From an uncultured Clostridia bacterium (GTDB taxonomy: Bacteria; Bacillota; Clostridia; Christensenellales; Borkfalkiaceae), in the NCBI GenBank assembly GCA_947176485.1, contig CAMWQS010000002.1, positions 1 through 40,517 of the forward strand: a stretch of 40,517 nt of DNA, written 5' to 3'. The notes beneath the pieces are model-generated. The model ran no database searches. It was not told the DNA's origin and saw only the letters and a list, made by a program, of their open reading frames with translations. Positions 1-6,609 of the stretch are shown here, piece after piece; position 1 is the stretch's first letter; each line of letters starts with the position of its first letter. The position numbers and the translations under genes were made by a program.

Positions 1-1
1 T

Positions 2-34
2 TCGTCGGCAGCTTCTGATGTGTATATGAGACAG
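2..34 (+). other. Residual Nextera adapter (artefact)
   Basis: These 33 bases match the Illumina Nextera read-1 transposase adapter at 30 of 33 positions, including the 3' mosaic-end core ending in GAGACAG. All three mismatches are changes to T. This is library-preparation sequence at a contig end, not biology. Genomic sequence starts at about position 35, so anything upstream of the first gene is missing. Confidence 0.93.
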
Positions 35-51
35 TTTTTAAAGCGGCTTGT

Positions 52-57
52 TATAAT
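52..57 (+). promoter_or_regulatory. -10 element for the methyltransferase gene
   Basis: A consensus TATAAT lies here and its last base is 7 nt before the ATG at 64. The -35 region would fall inside the adapter and cannot be seen. Transcription from this element would start at or next to the start codon, so the mRNA may be leaderless. No Shine-Dalgarno sequence is present before the ATG. Confidence 0.5.
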
Positions 58-63
58 AAATTT

Positions 64-948
64 ATGAGAATTGCCGACGACTGGAAAGATTATAAAATAA
101 TTGCCACTTCCGACGGAATGAAACTTGAAAATTGGAAGGGCGTAATTTTACTCCGCCCCGACCCCCAGGTTATTTGGAGCGGTAAAGATTTATATTCTTA
201 CGACGGCGTGAACGCCGTGTATCACCGCAGTGAAAAGGGCGGCGGCGTGTGGGAAAACAGAAAACCTTTCCCCGCGGAGTGGACGGTTTCTTACCGCGAT
301 CTGACCTTTAAAATCAAGCCGATGGGCTTTAAACATACGGGGCTTTTCCCTGAGCAGGCAGTCAACTGGAATGAGCTTAAACGGCTCATATGTGGGGGGC
401 AATTGCAAAATCCTGGGCGTGAAATAAAGGTTTTGAACCTTTTTGCATACACGGGTGCGGCGTCCGTTGCTTGCGCGAAGGCGGGTGCGAAGGTTACCCA
501 CGTAGACGCGGCTAAAGGCATGGTCGAAAGGGCAGGCGAGAATGCGCGGCTTTCGGGCGTGGAAAGCGGAATACGCTACATAGTGGACGACTGTATGAAG
601 TTCGTTGCAAGGGAGATTCGCCGCGGCAACAAGTACGACGGAATTATTATGGACCCGCCCAGCTACGGCAGGGGGCCCGGCGGCGAGATGTGGAAGATTG
701 AGCGCGACCTTTTCGGCTTCGTTAAATCTTGCGCGCAAATTCTTTCGGATAAGCCGTTGTTCTTTTTAATTAACAGCTACACTACGGGCTTGCAGCCTGC
801 GGTTCTCAAAAACATTTTAACGCTTGCCTTGAAAGATTTTAAGGGCAGCACGGAAGCTTACGAGGTCGGTATTGCCACCGAAGAAGGCATACCCCTTCCT
901 TGCGGCGCAAGCGGACTTTTTACGGGAGAGGGCTATGGACAAGAGTGA
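64..948 (+). CDS. Class I SAM-dependent (rRNA) methyltransferase
   Basis: This 294-aa protein belongs to the RlmI/RlmK-like class I methyltransferases, which usually methylate ribosomal RNA bases using S-adenosylmethionine. The SAM-binding motif I, VLNLFAYTG, is at residues 123-131 and the catalytic motif IV, DPPSYGRG, is at 197-204. The opening MRIADDWKDY looks like the conserved N terminus of the family, which supports the ATG at 64 despite the lack of a ribosome binding site. Residues 106-117 (around LICGGQLQ) form a slightly long linker before motif I and coincide with a copy of a dispersed repeat. The gene overlaps the following pseudouridine synthase by 14 nt, so the two are probably co-transcribed and both modify RNA. 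The precise target base cannot be assigned. Confidence 0.87.
   Translation: MRIADDWKDYKIIATSDGMKLENWKGVILLRPDPQVIWSGKDLYSYDGVNAVYHRSEKGGGVWENRKPFPAEWTVSYRDLTFKIKPMGFKHTGLFPEQAVNWNELKRLICGGQLQNPGREIKVLNLFAYTGAASVACAKAGAKVTHVDAAKGMVERAGENARLSGVESGIRYIVDDCMKFVAREIRRGNKYDGIIMDPPSYGRGPGGEMWKIERDLFGFVKSCAQILSDKPLFFLINSYTTGLQPAVLKNILTLALKDFKGSTEAYEVGIATEEGIPLPCGASGLFTGEGYGQE
381..412 (+). repeat. Dispersed repeat copy 1 (inside methyltransferase CDS)
   Basis: The segment containing CATATGTGGGGGGCAATTGC resembles the second half of the dispersed element seen at 2895, 4279, 5061, 13501, 14602 and 15131. It is read in frame as KRLICGGQLQNP. It is the least certain of the copies because the first half (GCGTTATTTGC) is not preserved. 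Confidence 0.4.
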
Positions 949-1618
949 ACTTATAATTTTATACGAAGATAACCACGTCATCGTCGTTTTAAAGCCGCAG
1001 ATGGTTGCGTGCTGTCCCGACGAAAGCGGGGACTATAACCTTTTCGACTGCGTAAAGGACTATTTGAAAGAGACTTACAACAAGCCCGGCAACGCGTTTT
1101 TGGGGCTAGTACATAGGCTAGACCGCCCTACGGGCGGTGTTATGGTCTTTGCAAAGACCTCCAAAGCGGCGGCACGGCTTTCCGAGCAGATGAAAAACGG
1201 CGGGTTTGAGAAGAAATATTACGCCGTGCTGTGCGGTACGCCTTCGAAGAAAAAAGCCGTTTTAGAGAATTATCTGAGGAAGAACAGCATCAACAATACC
1301 GTTTACGTGTGCACGCAGACCGAAGAAGGCGCGAAGTTTGCCTCTTTGGAGTACGAGATAAAGGAAGAAAAGTCGGGGCTTTCGCTTGCCGAAATCACCT
1401 TGCATACGGGCAGGACGCACCAGATACGCGTTCAAACCGCATCGATAAACTGCCCCGTTTACGGCGATATGCGTTACGGCGGCGATAAGGCGGTTAAAGG
1501 TAAGCTTGCGCTTTGGGCGTACAGCTTGCGTTTTAAACACCCTACAACGGGCGAAAGCTTGAAATTTATGATAGAACCGCCCAAAGAAGAAACGCCTTGG
1601 AAATTGTTTGATATTTAA
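935..1618 (+). CDS. RluA-family pseudouridine synthase
   Basis: The 227-aa product isomerises uridine to pseudouridine in rRNA or tRNA. The family signature HRLDRPTGG is at residues 60-68, with the catalytic Asp at 63, and GRTHQIRVQ lies in the C-terminal half. There is no N-terminal S4 domain. I chose the ATG at 935 because a GGAGAGG ribosome binding site lies just before it and the protein then starts, as is usual, directly with the catalytic fold. A longer frame from 872 would add 21 residues that only duplicate the upstream gene's end. It overlaps the methyltransferase gene by 14 nt and is followed by a strong terminator. Confidence 0.9.
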   Translation: MDKSELIILYEDNHVIVVLKPQMVACCPDESGDYNLFDCVKDYLKETYNKPGNAFLGLVHRLDRPTGGVMVFAKTSKAAARLSEQMKNGGFEKKYYAVLCGTPSKKKAVLENYLRKNSINNTVYVCTQTEEGAKFASLEYEIKEEKSGLSLAEITLHTGRTHQIRVQTASINCPVYGDMRYGGDKAVKGKLALWAYSLRFKHPTTGESLKFMIEPPKEETPWKLFDI

Positions 1619-1633
1619 TTTAGTATAATTTAA

Positions 1634-1666
1634 AACCCCGCCGTGCGCTGCACGGCGGGGTTATTT
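1634..1666. terminator. Bidirectional rho-independent terminator
   Basis: A 13-bp perfect GC-rich stem (arms 1634-1646 and 1650-1662, loop GCT) is flanked by A-rich and T-rich runs. It lies between convergent genes and can serve both the pseudouridine synthase (plus) and the six-gene minus-strand operon. Confidence 0.9.
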
Positions 1667-2878
1667 CTATTTTATTGCAAAAAGTTTATCTATAAGTAAA
1701 TGCCCTTGCGGCAAATACTCGCCCGTTTTTAGGGCTTCGTCCTCGGTATAACGCTTGGCGCCGTTGGAAAGGTTTTTTATATTCGAATACAAAAGGTAGG
1801 GTATTGGGTCGGAGGTGTGCGTCTTTATCTCGCAAGGGGTGGGATGGTCGGGGCAAACGAGCATTGCAAAGCCCTCGCCAGCCGCGCTTAAACGGTTGAT
1901 AAGCGTTTCAACCACGCCGTCTATCTTTTCAATGGAGTAAACCTTATTTTTGAAGTCGCAGTGGTGCGCGCACTCGTCGGGGGCTTCCATATGAATATAA
2001 ACGAAGTCCAGCCCGCTTAAAAGCCCATCTGCGGCGGCGTTAGCCTTGCCTTGGAAGTTGGTATCGTAATTGCCCGTTGCGCCGTCAACTTCAATAATCT
2101 TCATTCCCGCAAGTAAGCCTAAACCCTTAACGAGGTCAACCGCTGAAATTACCCCGCCCTTTAAACCTCTCAGCTTTTCAAAATCTGCAAGCGCGGGCTT
2201 GGTGCCTTCGCCCCACAGCCAGATACTGTTTGCGGGTTTTTTGCCCTCTTTTACGCGCTTAATATTTACGGGGTGTGAAGACAAAATTTCATAGCTTTTT
2301 TTCAGTAGACCCCTATATATGCTTGAATTAACGCCTTTCGGCAAGTAATTTTCAATGATTTTATCGCTTATATCGTGCGGGGGAGTAAGCTCTGCGCCAG
2401 TTGCACCGCCGTCTACAACCAAGCAGTGTCTGTACTGTATTCCCGCGTAAAACTTATAATCTTTGCAGTCAAAATTTTCTTTTAAGCAGTTAATTAATTC
2501 TTCGGCTTCCGCCGTGGAAATTTCGCCTGCGGAATAGTCCAGCATAACTTTCTTTTCGTACGGCTCGTCTTCGGATAGTGTAACGAGGTTACACCTCAGC
2601 GTTACGTCAGTATCTTTCAGCTTTATGCCAATAGAAACGGCTTCCAATGGCGACCGACCCGTATAAAAGCTTTGCGGGTTGAAACCCAAAACCGACATAT
2701 TAGCCACGTCGGAGCCGGGTTTAAAGCCTTGGGGTACCGTCTTGCAAAGCCCCACTTCCGAAGATTTTACTATCTTATCCAAGGTGGGCGTCTTTGCATA
2801 TTCAAGGCAAGTTTTATTGTTAAGCGATGGTATTTTCCAATCTGCCATACCGTCGCCCAAAACTACAATATACTTCAT
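1667..2878 (-). CDS. apgM: Cofactor-independent phosphoglycerate mutase (ApgM-like)
   Basis: This 403-aa alkaline-phosphatase-superfamily enzyme resembles archaeal-type 2,3-bisphosphoglycerate-independent phosphoglycerate mutases. The metal-binding motif VVLGDGMAD is at residues 5-13, the presumed nucleophile Ser lies in GSDVANMS (about residue 62), and later metal ligands are in HMEAPDECAHH and CPDHPTPC. One branch of this family in bacteria was proposed to be an alternative homoserine kinase, so the substrate is not certain. The start lies 43 nt downstream of the ung stop, and it is probably the last gene of the operon. The ribosome binding site is weak. Its end abuts the bidirectional terminator. 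Confidence 0.88.
   Translation of the reverse strand: MKYIVVLGDGMADWKIPSLNNKTCLEYAKTPTLDKIVKSSEVGLCKTVPQGFKPGSDVANMSVLGFNPQSFYTGRSPLEAVSIGIKLKDTDVTLRCNLVTLSEDEPYEKKVMLDYSAGEISTAEAEELINCLKENFDCKDYKFYAGIQYRHCLVVDGGATGAELTPPHDISDKIIENYLPKGVNSSIYRGLLKKSYEILSSHPVNIKRVKEGKKPANSIWLWGEGTKPALADFEKLRGLKGGVISAVDLVKGLGLLAGMKIIEVDGATGNYDTNFQGKANAAADGLLSGLDFVYIHMEAPDECAHHCDFKNKVYSIEKIDGVVETLINRLSAAGEGFAMLVCPDHPTPCEIKTHTSDPIPYLLYSNIKNLSNGAKRYTEDEALKTGEYLPQGHLLIDKLFAIK
2308..2335 (-). repeat. Possible degenerate dispersed-repeat copy (inside apgM)
   Basis: On the minus strand, GCGTTAATTCAAGCATATAT followed by AGGGG resembles the copy at 15131-15164. The encoded segment does not look longer than its homologues, so this may be chance similarity. 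Confidence 0.25.
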
Positions 2879-2894
2879 AATTCTTATTCCGATT

Positions 2895-2930
2895 TTGCGT
2901 TATTTAAGGCATATATGGGGGTCAATTCAA
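2895..2930 (+). repeat. Dispersed repeat copy 2 (ung-apgM gap)
   Basis: GCGTTATTTAAGGCATATAT followed by GGGGG fits the dispersed element. It occupies most of the 43-nt gap between ung and apgM and overlaps the last codons of ung. Confidence 0.6.
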
Positions 2931-3590
2931 GTCCCAATCTACGGTTTTTTTGCCGTGAGCCAATAAATACTCGTTAGTTTTAGAGAAATGCTTGCACCCG
3001 AAAAAGCCGTTATACGCCGATAAAGGCGAGGGGTGCGCGCACTGTAAAATCAAATGCTTTTTATTATCTATAAGGGGGACCTTGCTCCGTGCGTTGCCTC
3101 CCCAAAGAATAAACACCGTATTTTCTGTATTGTCGGAAATCAGCTTTATAACGCTGTCAGTAAACCACGCCCAGCCGCAGCCCGCGTGTGAGTTCGCTTG
3201 GTGTTCCCTTACCGTCAAAGTCGTGTTCAGAAGCAGAACGCCGCTTTTCGCCCACTTGGTCAAATCGCCGCAGTACGGCTCTTTAATGCCCAAATCTGCC
3301 TCGATTTCCTTATAAATGTTTACAAGTGAAGGGGGAAGCTTAACGCCCTCTTTAACCGAAAAGCACAGCCCGTGCGCCTGATTGGGCTCGTGATAGGGGT
3401 CCTGCCCCAAAATTACAGCCTTTATCGAGGACAACGGCGTGTAGCGGAAGCAGTTGTATAAATCGTACATATCGGGGTAAACGATATGCGTTGAATATTC
3501 TTTTTTCAGAAATTCGCGGATTTTAAGGTATCTTTCGTCCGCAAACAGGGGGGCAAGCACCTCGTCCCAACCGCCGCCGAAAGGTTTCAT
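2922..3590 (-). CDS. ung: Uracil-DNA glycosylase (family 1)
   Basis: The 222-aa enzyme removes uracil from DNA and starts base-excision repair. The water-activating motif GQDPYH is at residues 62-67 (catalytic Asp64) and the minor-groove loop HPSPLSAY is near the C terminus, both intact. Length is normal for family 1. The ATG overlaps the luxS stop (ATGA), showing translational coupling. There is no functional link to the methyl-cycle genes, so the operon seems to bundle housekeeping functions. The last codons overlap a dispersed-repeat copy. Confidence 0.96.
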   Translation of the reverse strand: MKPFGGGWDEVLAPLFADERYLKIREFLKKEYSTHIVYPDMYDLYNCFRYTPLSSIKAVILGQDPYHEPNQAHGLCFSVKEGVKLPPSLVNIYKEIEADLGIKEPYCGDLTKWAKSGVLLLNTTLTVREHQANSHAGCGWAWFTDSVIKLISDNTENTVFILWGGNARSKVPLIDNKKHLILQCAHPSPLSAYNGFFGCKHFSKTNEYLLAHGKKTVDWDLN

Positions 3591-4015
3591 AGGTTATTTA
3601 AAATCTCCAAATATTTTTCACATTCAAGCTTTGCGCCGTCCAAATCGTGCTCCAAGTAGTTTCCGCATTCCTCGCGCTTGTTGCCGGGTACCTCGGTAAA
3701 GTTAAGCGCAACGGCAAAGCTTTCCTTCAAAAGCGCAAGCACTTGAGGGTAACCGAGGTTTACGGTAAGAAGATAGAACCCCGTTCTGCATCCCATGGGG
3801 CCGAAGTAGATTATATCGTCCTTTTTGGCAGAATTTCTTAAAGCGGTTGCAAGAAGGTGTTCAACCGTGTGCAAAGCGGCGGGGGAGATATAGTCTCCGC
3901 CGTTGGGCTTTTTAAACCGCAGGTCCCAAGTGGAAATGCCGTGCAACTCGTTACAAAAGTGCAAGCCTGTCGTAAGCTCGTCGTGATTTTTCGTAAAGGA
4001 AGGTATCTTATCCAT
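3587..4015 (-). CDS. luxS: S-ribosylhomocysteine lyase LuxS
   Basis: LuxS cleaves S-ribosylhomocysteine to homocysteine and DPD, the precursor of autoinducer-2. The zinc ligands of HTVEH (residues 49-53), the catalytic Cys in GPMGCRTGF (about residue 76) and the third ligand Cys in REECGNYLEHD are present. Length (142 aa) is slightly short but complete. Two starts are possible. An ATG at 4024 adds three residues, but the ATG at 4015 gives the usual MxKIPSF opening and has GGATGA upstream, so it is preferred. The gene follows mtnN directly, which supplies its substrate. This pair forms the two-step route for SAH recycling. Confidence 0.95.
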   Translation of the reverse strand: MDKIPSFTKNHDELTTGLHFCNELHGISTWDLRFKKPNGGDYISPAALHTVEHLLATALRNSAKKDDIIYFGPMGCRTGFYLLTVNLGYPQVLALLKESFAVALNFTEVPGNKREECGNYLEHDLDGAKLECEKYLEILNNL

Positions 4016-4667
4016 AAATTTCATCCGTTATGTTTTTTAGTTCGCGTTTAAGCGTTTCAAAGCAGAGGGTAAGGTTTTTCAAATATTGCTCGGTCGTGCT
4101 GCCGCTGCCCGCCAAATCCGAAATAATTTTATACGAATAGCACTTCAAGCCCGTTTGCATACAAACCTGCGCAATCGCACCGCCCTCCATATCGCGTATA
4201 TCCGCTTCAAGCTCTTTAGTAAGCAATTTATAGTCGTTTTTATCGTCGTTAAATCTGTCGCCCGTTGCAAGCCTTTTTGCGGGGTATTTGCCACATATAT
4301 TGAGGGGAATATAGTTTTCCTCGTGGCCGTCAAGCGTGCCGACGGGCTTGCCGCTTATCTGAACCAAATCGAAATCGTATTGCACTGCGTGGGAAATTTG
4401 ATAGACCTCACCGACGGTAACGCCATCGTTCAGCCCGCCTGCAACGCCGATATTTACAATCTTTTCGGCTTTTAATTTGTCAATGGCGATTTGCGCGCCG
4501 CAAGCTGCGTTAACCTTGCCAACGCCGCAAATTACTATTGCAATCTTTTTCTTAGACAAAGTGCCTAAAACGACGCGCTTGCCGCCCGTTTTGCGCTCTT
4601 TGACGTGCTCCATAGCCGAAATTATAGGCGCGGCTTCCTTGTCCATAGCAATAACAAAACAAATCAT
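4008..4667 (-). CDS. mtnN: 5'-methylthioadenosine/S-adenosylhomocysteine nucleosidase
   Basis: The 219-aa enzyme hydrolyses MTA and SAH, releasing adenine. SAH hydrolysis yields the S-ribosylhomocysteine used by the next gene, luxS. Visible family features are MDKEA (residues 8-12, general acid Glu11), GVGKVNAA, NIGVAGG and the substrate-binding DMEGGAIAQV, with the catalytic Asp in ISDLAG. The start has a clean GGAGAAAG site and overlaps the stop of the upstream gene (ATGA). Residues 121-130 (PLNICGKYPA) are encoded by a copy of the dispersed repeat, in a region that varies in length in the family. Confidence 0.94.
   Translation of the reverse strand: MICFVIAMDKEAAPIISAMEHVKERKTGGKRVVLGTLSKKKIAIVICGVGKVNAACGAQIAIDKLKAEKIVNIGVAGGLNDGVTVGEVYQISHAVQYDFDLVQISGKPVGTLDGHEENYIPLNICGKYPAKRLATGDRFNDDKNDYKLLTKELEADIRDMEGGAIAQVCMQTGLKCYSYKIISDLAGSGSTTEQYLKNLTLCFETLKRELKNITDEIYG
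4279..4307 (+). repeat. Dispersed repeat copy 3 (inside mtnN)
   Basis: GTATTTGCCACATATATT followed by GAGGGG matches the element in the same orientation as copies 2 and 4. It is translated from the opposite strand as PLNICGKYPA. Confidence 0.5.
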
Positions 4668-5146
4668 TTACTTTCTCCCGTGCATACGGCGTAAACGGCG
4701 CGGTCGGAAAAGGCGTCAACCGTGATTTCGCAGTCGGCTTGTTTACCGTCAAAGTAGAGTACGCCGCCCGCGTATTCAAGCCTTTTTATCCAAGCTATCG
4801 TTCCGCCGAGATATTTTATATAAGCTTCTTTTGCAACCCAGTTCTTTAAAAAGAGTTTATCATCTTCCCGTATTTCCGCCTTTTCGCGTTCGGTAAGTCG
4901 GTTATAATACGCGTCGGTTTTGCGCTTTTTATAAACCTCTAAATCTACGCCGCACTGCTTGTCCGATACTAAAATAACGCCGTCGTCCCCGCTGTGTGCA
5001 ACTGAAAAAAAGACGGGATTTCCCTCAATATAAGGTTTCCCGTAGACGCCGCGACTTATAGCGTAATTGCCACATATATGGGGGTGTAACGCGTTTTTCA
5101 GCGTTTCTTCTATATCTTTCGTGCGGCAAAAATATAACTTAATCAT
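4664..5146 (-). CDS. 4'-phosphopantetheinyl transferase superfamily protein
   Basis: This 160-aa Sfp/AcpT-like protein should transfer the phosphopantetheine arm from CoA to a carrier-protein serine. The Mg-binding motif GVDLEVY and the signature KNWVAKEAYIKYLGG are intact, and SVAHSGD matches the upstream family motif. It is shorter than Sfp (about 225 aa), like other compact clostridial versions. No carrier protein or synthase gene lies nearby, so the partner is unknown. It is coupled on both sides by ATGA overlaps. Residues 19-29 (around PHICGNY) come from a dispersed-repeat copy. Confidence 0.86.
   Translation of the reverse strand: MIKLYFCRTKDIEETLKNALHPHICGNYAISRGVYGKPYIEGNPVFFSVAHSGDDGVILVSDKQCGVDLEVYKKRKTDAYYNRLTEREKAEIREDDKLFLKNWVAKEAYIKYLGGTIAWIKRLEYAGGVLYFDGKQADCEITVDAFSDRAVYAVCTGESK
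5061..5090 (+). repeat. Dispersed repeat copy 4 (inside phosphopantetheinyl transferase)
   Basis: GCGTAATTGCCACATATAT followed by GGGGGTGTAA fits the element well. It is read in frame on the minus strand as HPHICGNYA. Confidence 0.55.
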
Positions 5147-6054
5147 AACATAAGTGATTCGATATATTCAATCTGTTCTTTGGTTGCAAGGTCGTTGGTG
5201 AAGGCGCACGCGCTTCCCGCCGCCGTTGCAAAGTTCAGCGCAGAGAAGTAGTTGCCCGTTTTAATATACTCGTGGATAAAGCCCGCAACCATACTGTCGC
5301 CCGCGCCAACCGAGTTCACAAGCTGCCCGCGTGTTGCCCTTACGTACATTGACTGCGCCGTTTCGGTTACCATAGCCGCACCTGCGGAGCCCATTGAAAC
5401 TATTACGTTTCTTGCGCCCATTTCTTGCAGCTTGCGTGCGCACGCAAAAATACCCTCTACGTCGGGCACTGCGCTGAGCCCGAAGATTTCACACATTTCG
5501 TAAACGTTGGGCTTAATGAGGAAGGGCTGGTATTTAAGCGTTTCGGTCAAAAGCTTGCCGCACGCGTCAACTACGATATTCACGCCCTTAATGGTTTTCA
5601 ATTTTTTGAACATATCTGCGTAGGCGGTGAAGTCAAGCGTGGAGGGTACGCTTCCGCACACGACCAGCCAGTCGCCCTCTTTCAAAAGGGTTTTCAACTT
5701 CCGCACGAGTTTACCTACGTCGCTTGCGGAAACCTTGGCGCCCGTGCCGTTAATGTCCGTTTCGGTGTTGCTTTTAATTTTGACGTTGATACGGCTTTGA
5801 CCTTCAACTTCGATAAAATTATAGTTCAACCCCAGCGCGGTAACCTTGTCACGGATATACTTACCCGTAAACCCCGCAACGAAGCCGAGGGCAAAGGTTT
5901 CCTCGCCAAGCTCTTTTAAGGCAAGCGAAACGTTCAGCCCTTTGCCGCCCACTGCAAGCCTTTCGGTGGTGGTGCGGTTGACGATTCCGCCTTTAAGATT
6001 ATTCACTTGTACGTAGTAATCCAAAGAAGGATTAAACGTTACCGTGTAAATCAT
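5143..6054 (-). CDS. fruK: PfkB-family hexose-phosphate kinase (1-phosphofructokinase type)
   Basis: The 303-aa kinase belongs to the 1-phosphofructokinase/tagatose-6-phosphate kinase branch of PfkB. The N terminus MIYTVTFNPSLDYYV is typical. PfkB signature 1 (VGGKGLNVSLALKELG) is near residue 36, and signature 2 (VNSVGAGDSMVAGF) with the catalytic Asp is near residue 250. No PTS transporter or DeoR-type regulator accompanies it, so fructose-1-phosphate as substrate is only the most likely option. It heads the six-gene operon. The predicted promoter's -10 ends only 8 nt before the ATG and no ribosome binding site is visible, which suggests a leaderless mRNA. Confidence 0.85.
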   Translation of the reverse strand: MIYTVTFNPSLDYYVQVNNLKGGIVNRTTTERLAVGGKGLNVSLALKELGEETFALGFVAGFTGKYIRDKVTALGLNYNFIEVEGQSRINVKIKSNTETDINGTGAKVSASDVGKLVRKLKTLLKEGDWLVVCGSVPSTLDFTAYADMFKKLKTIKGVNIVVDACGKLLTETLKYQPFLIKPNVYEMCEIFGLSAVPDVEGIFACARKLQEMGARNVIVSMGSAGAAMVTETAQSMYVRATRGQLVNSVGAGDSMVAGFIHEYIKTGNYFSALNFATAAGSACAFTNDLATKEQIEYIESLML

Positions 6055-6062
6055 ACAGTAAA

Positions 6063-6091
6063 ACTTTAATTCTTTTTACTTAATTTGTCAA
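6063..6091 (-). promoter_or_regulatory. Promoter of the fruK-to-apgM operon
   Basis: On the minus strand a perfect TTGACA (6091-6086) and TAAAGT (6068-6063) are separated by 17 nt. Expected initiation is near 6056, only a couple of bases before the fruK ATG at 6054. Confidence 0.75.
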
Positions 6092-6111
6092 TAAAAATCA
6101 AAATTAATCGC

Positions 6112-6140
6112 TTGATTTTTTGCGCGGCGTTACGTATAAT
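6112..6140 (+). promoter_or_regulatory. ssrA promoter
   Basis: TTGATT (6112-6117) and a perfect TATAAT (6135-6140) are 17 nt apart. Initiation near 6147 would give a short 5' leader of about 19 nt before the mature tmRNA end, consistent with RNase P processing. Confidence 0.82.
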
Positions 6141-6165
6141 AGTTGTACTTGTTTATACTTGCATT

Positions 6166-6554
6166 GGGCGAGTTTCAGATTCGATTGCGGGTAGAGAATG
6201 AGAAAAGCATACCAAAGGCTCGGCTTTGTAAAAACGGAAACTTAAATTTAAATGCAGAATCGAAAGATTCCAAAGTTATTGCTTTCCCCTCTTTCAGAGC
6301 GGCAGGCGTAGCTTGCGCAGCGTAACTTAACGCTGTCCGTCGTAGCTTTTTCACCGTTGGAAGGCTCTCGGCGTTAATTAAACGGTAAACTCTTTCTCGC
6401 GTTTTGCCGTGCGCGGGCAAGAGAATTTTAACGGCATGCGCTTTGCGTTCCCCGTCCGTCGGGGATACGAGGTTAAGTTCAAAGGCGGAATAAGTATGTA
6501 GAAAGCTCAAACGAAACTTGTAAGACTCGGGTGCAAGTCCCGACTCGTCCACCA
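6166..6554 (+). ncRNA. ssrA: Transfer-messenger RNA (tmRNA)
   Basis: This 389-nt RNA rescues stalled ribosomes. The 5' end GGGCGAG pairs over 7 bp (one G-U) with CTCGTCC next to the encoded ACCA. The T arm has a 5-bp TCGGG/CCCGA stem with a 7-nt loop, and the tmRNA hallmark GATTCGA follows the 5' acceptor strand. The tag frame appears to resume at GCA (6254) and stops with TAA at 6323-6325. It encodes 23 residues, starting AESKDSK and ending AGVACAA. That tag is long, and it ends in ACAA instead of the common ALAA/AVAA. The gene has its own promoter and terminator. The resume codon is inferred from the frame and the A-rich stretch before it. Confidence 0.9.
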
Positions 6555-6570
6555 AATTCATTTACAATAA

Positions 6571-6600
6571 AAAAGCGGCACCGCTTGGTGCCGCTTTTTC
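6571..6600. terminator. Terminator after ssrA (bidirectional)
   Basis: A 12-bp stem (6571-6582 with 6587-6598, loop GCTT) is followed by T5 on the plus strand and flanked by A/T runs on both sides. It ends ssrA and also the convergent metalloprotease gene. Confidence 0.92.
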
Positions 6601-6609
6601 TATGCAATT

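Noticed and set aside
2308..2335. An inserted repeat copy in apgM
   Set aside because: The similarity is partial and the encoded segment appears to keep the family's normal length, so it is kept only as a low-confidence repeat and not counted among the seven copies.
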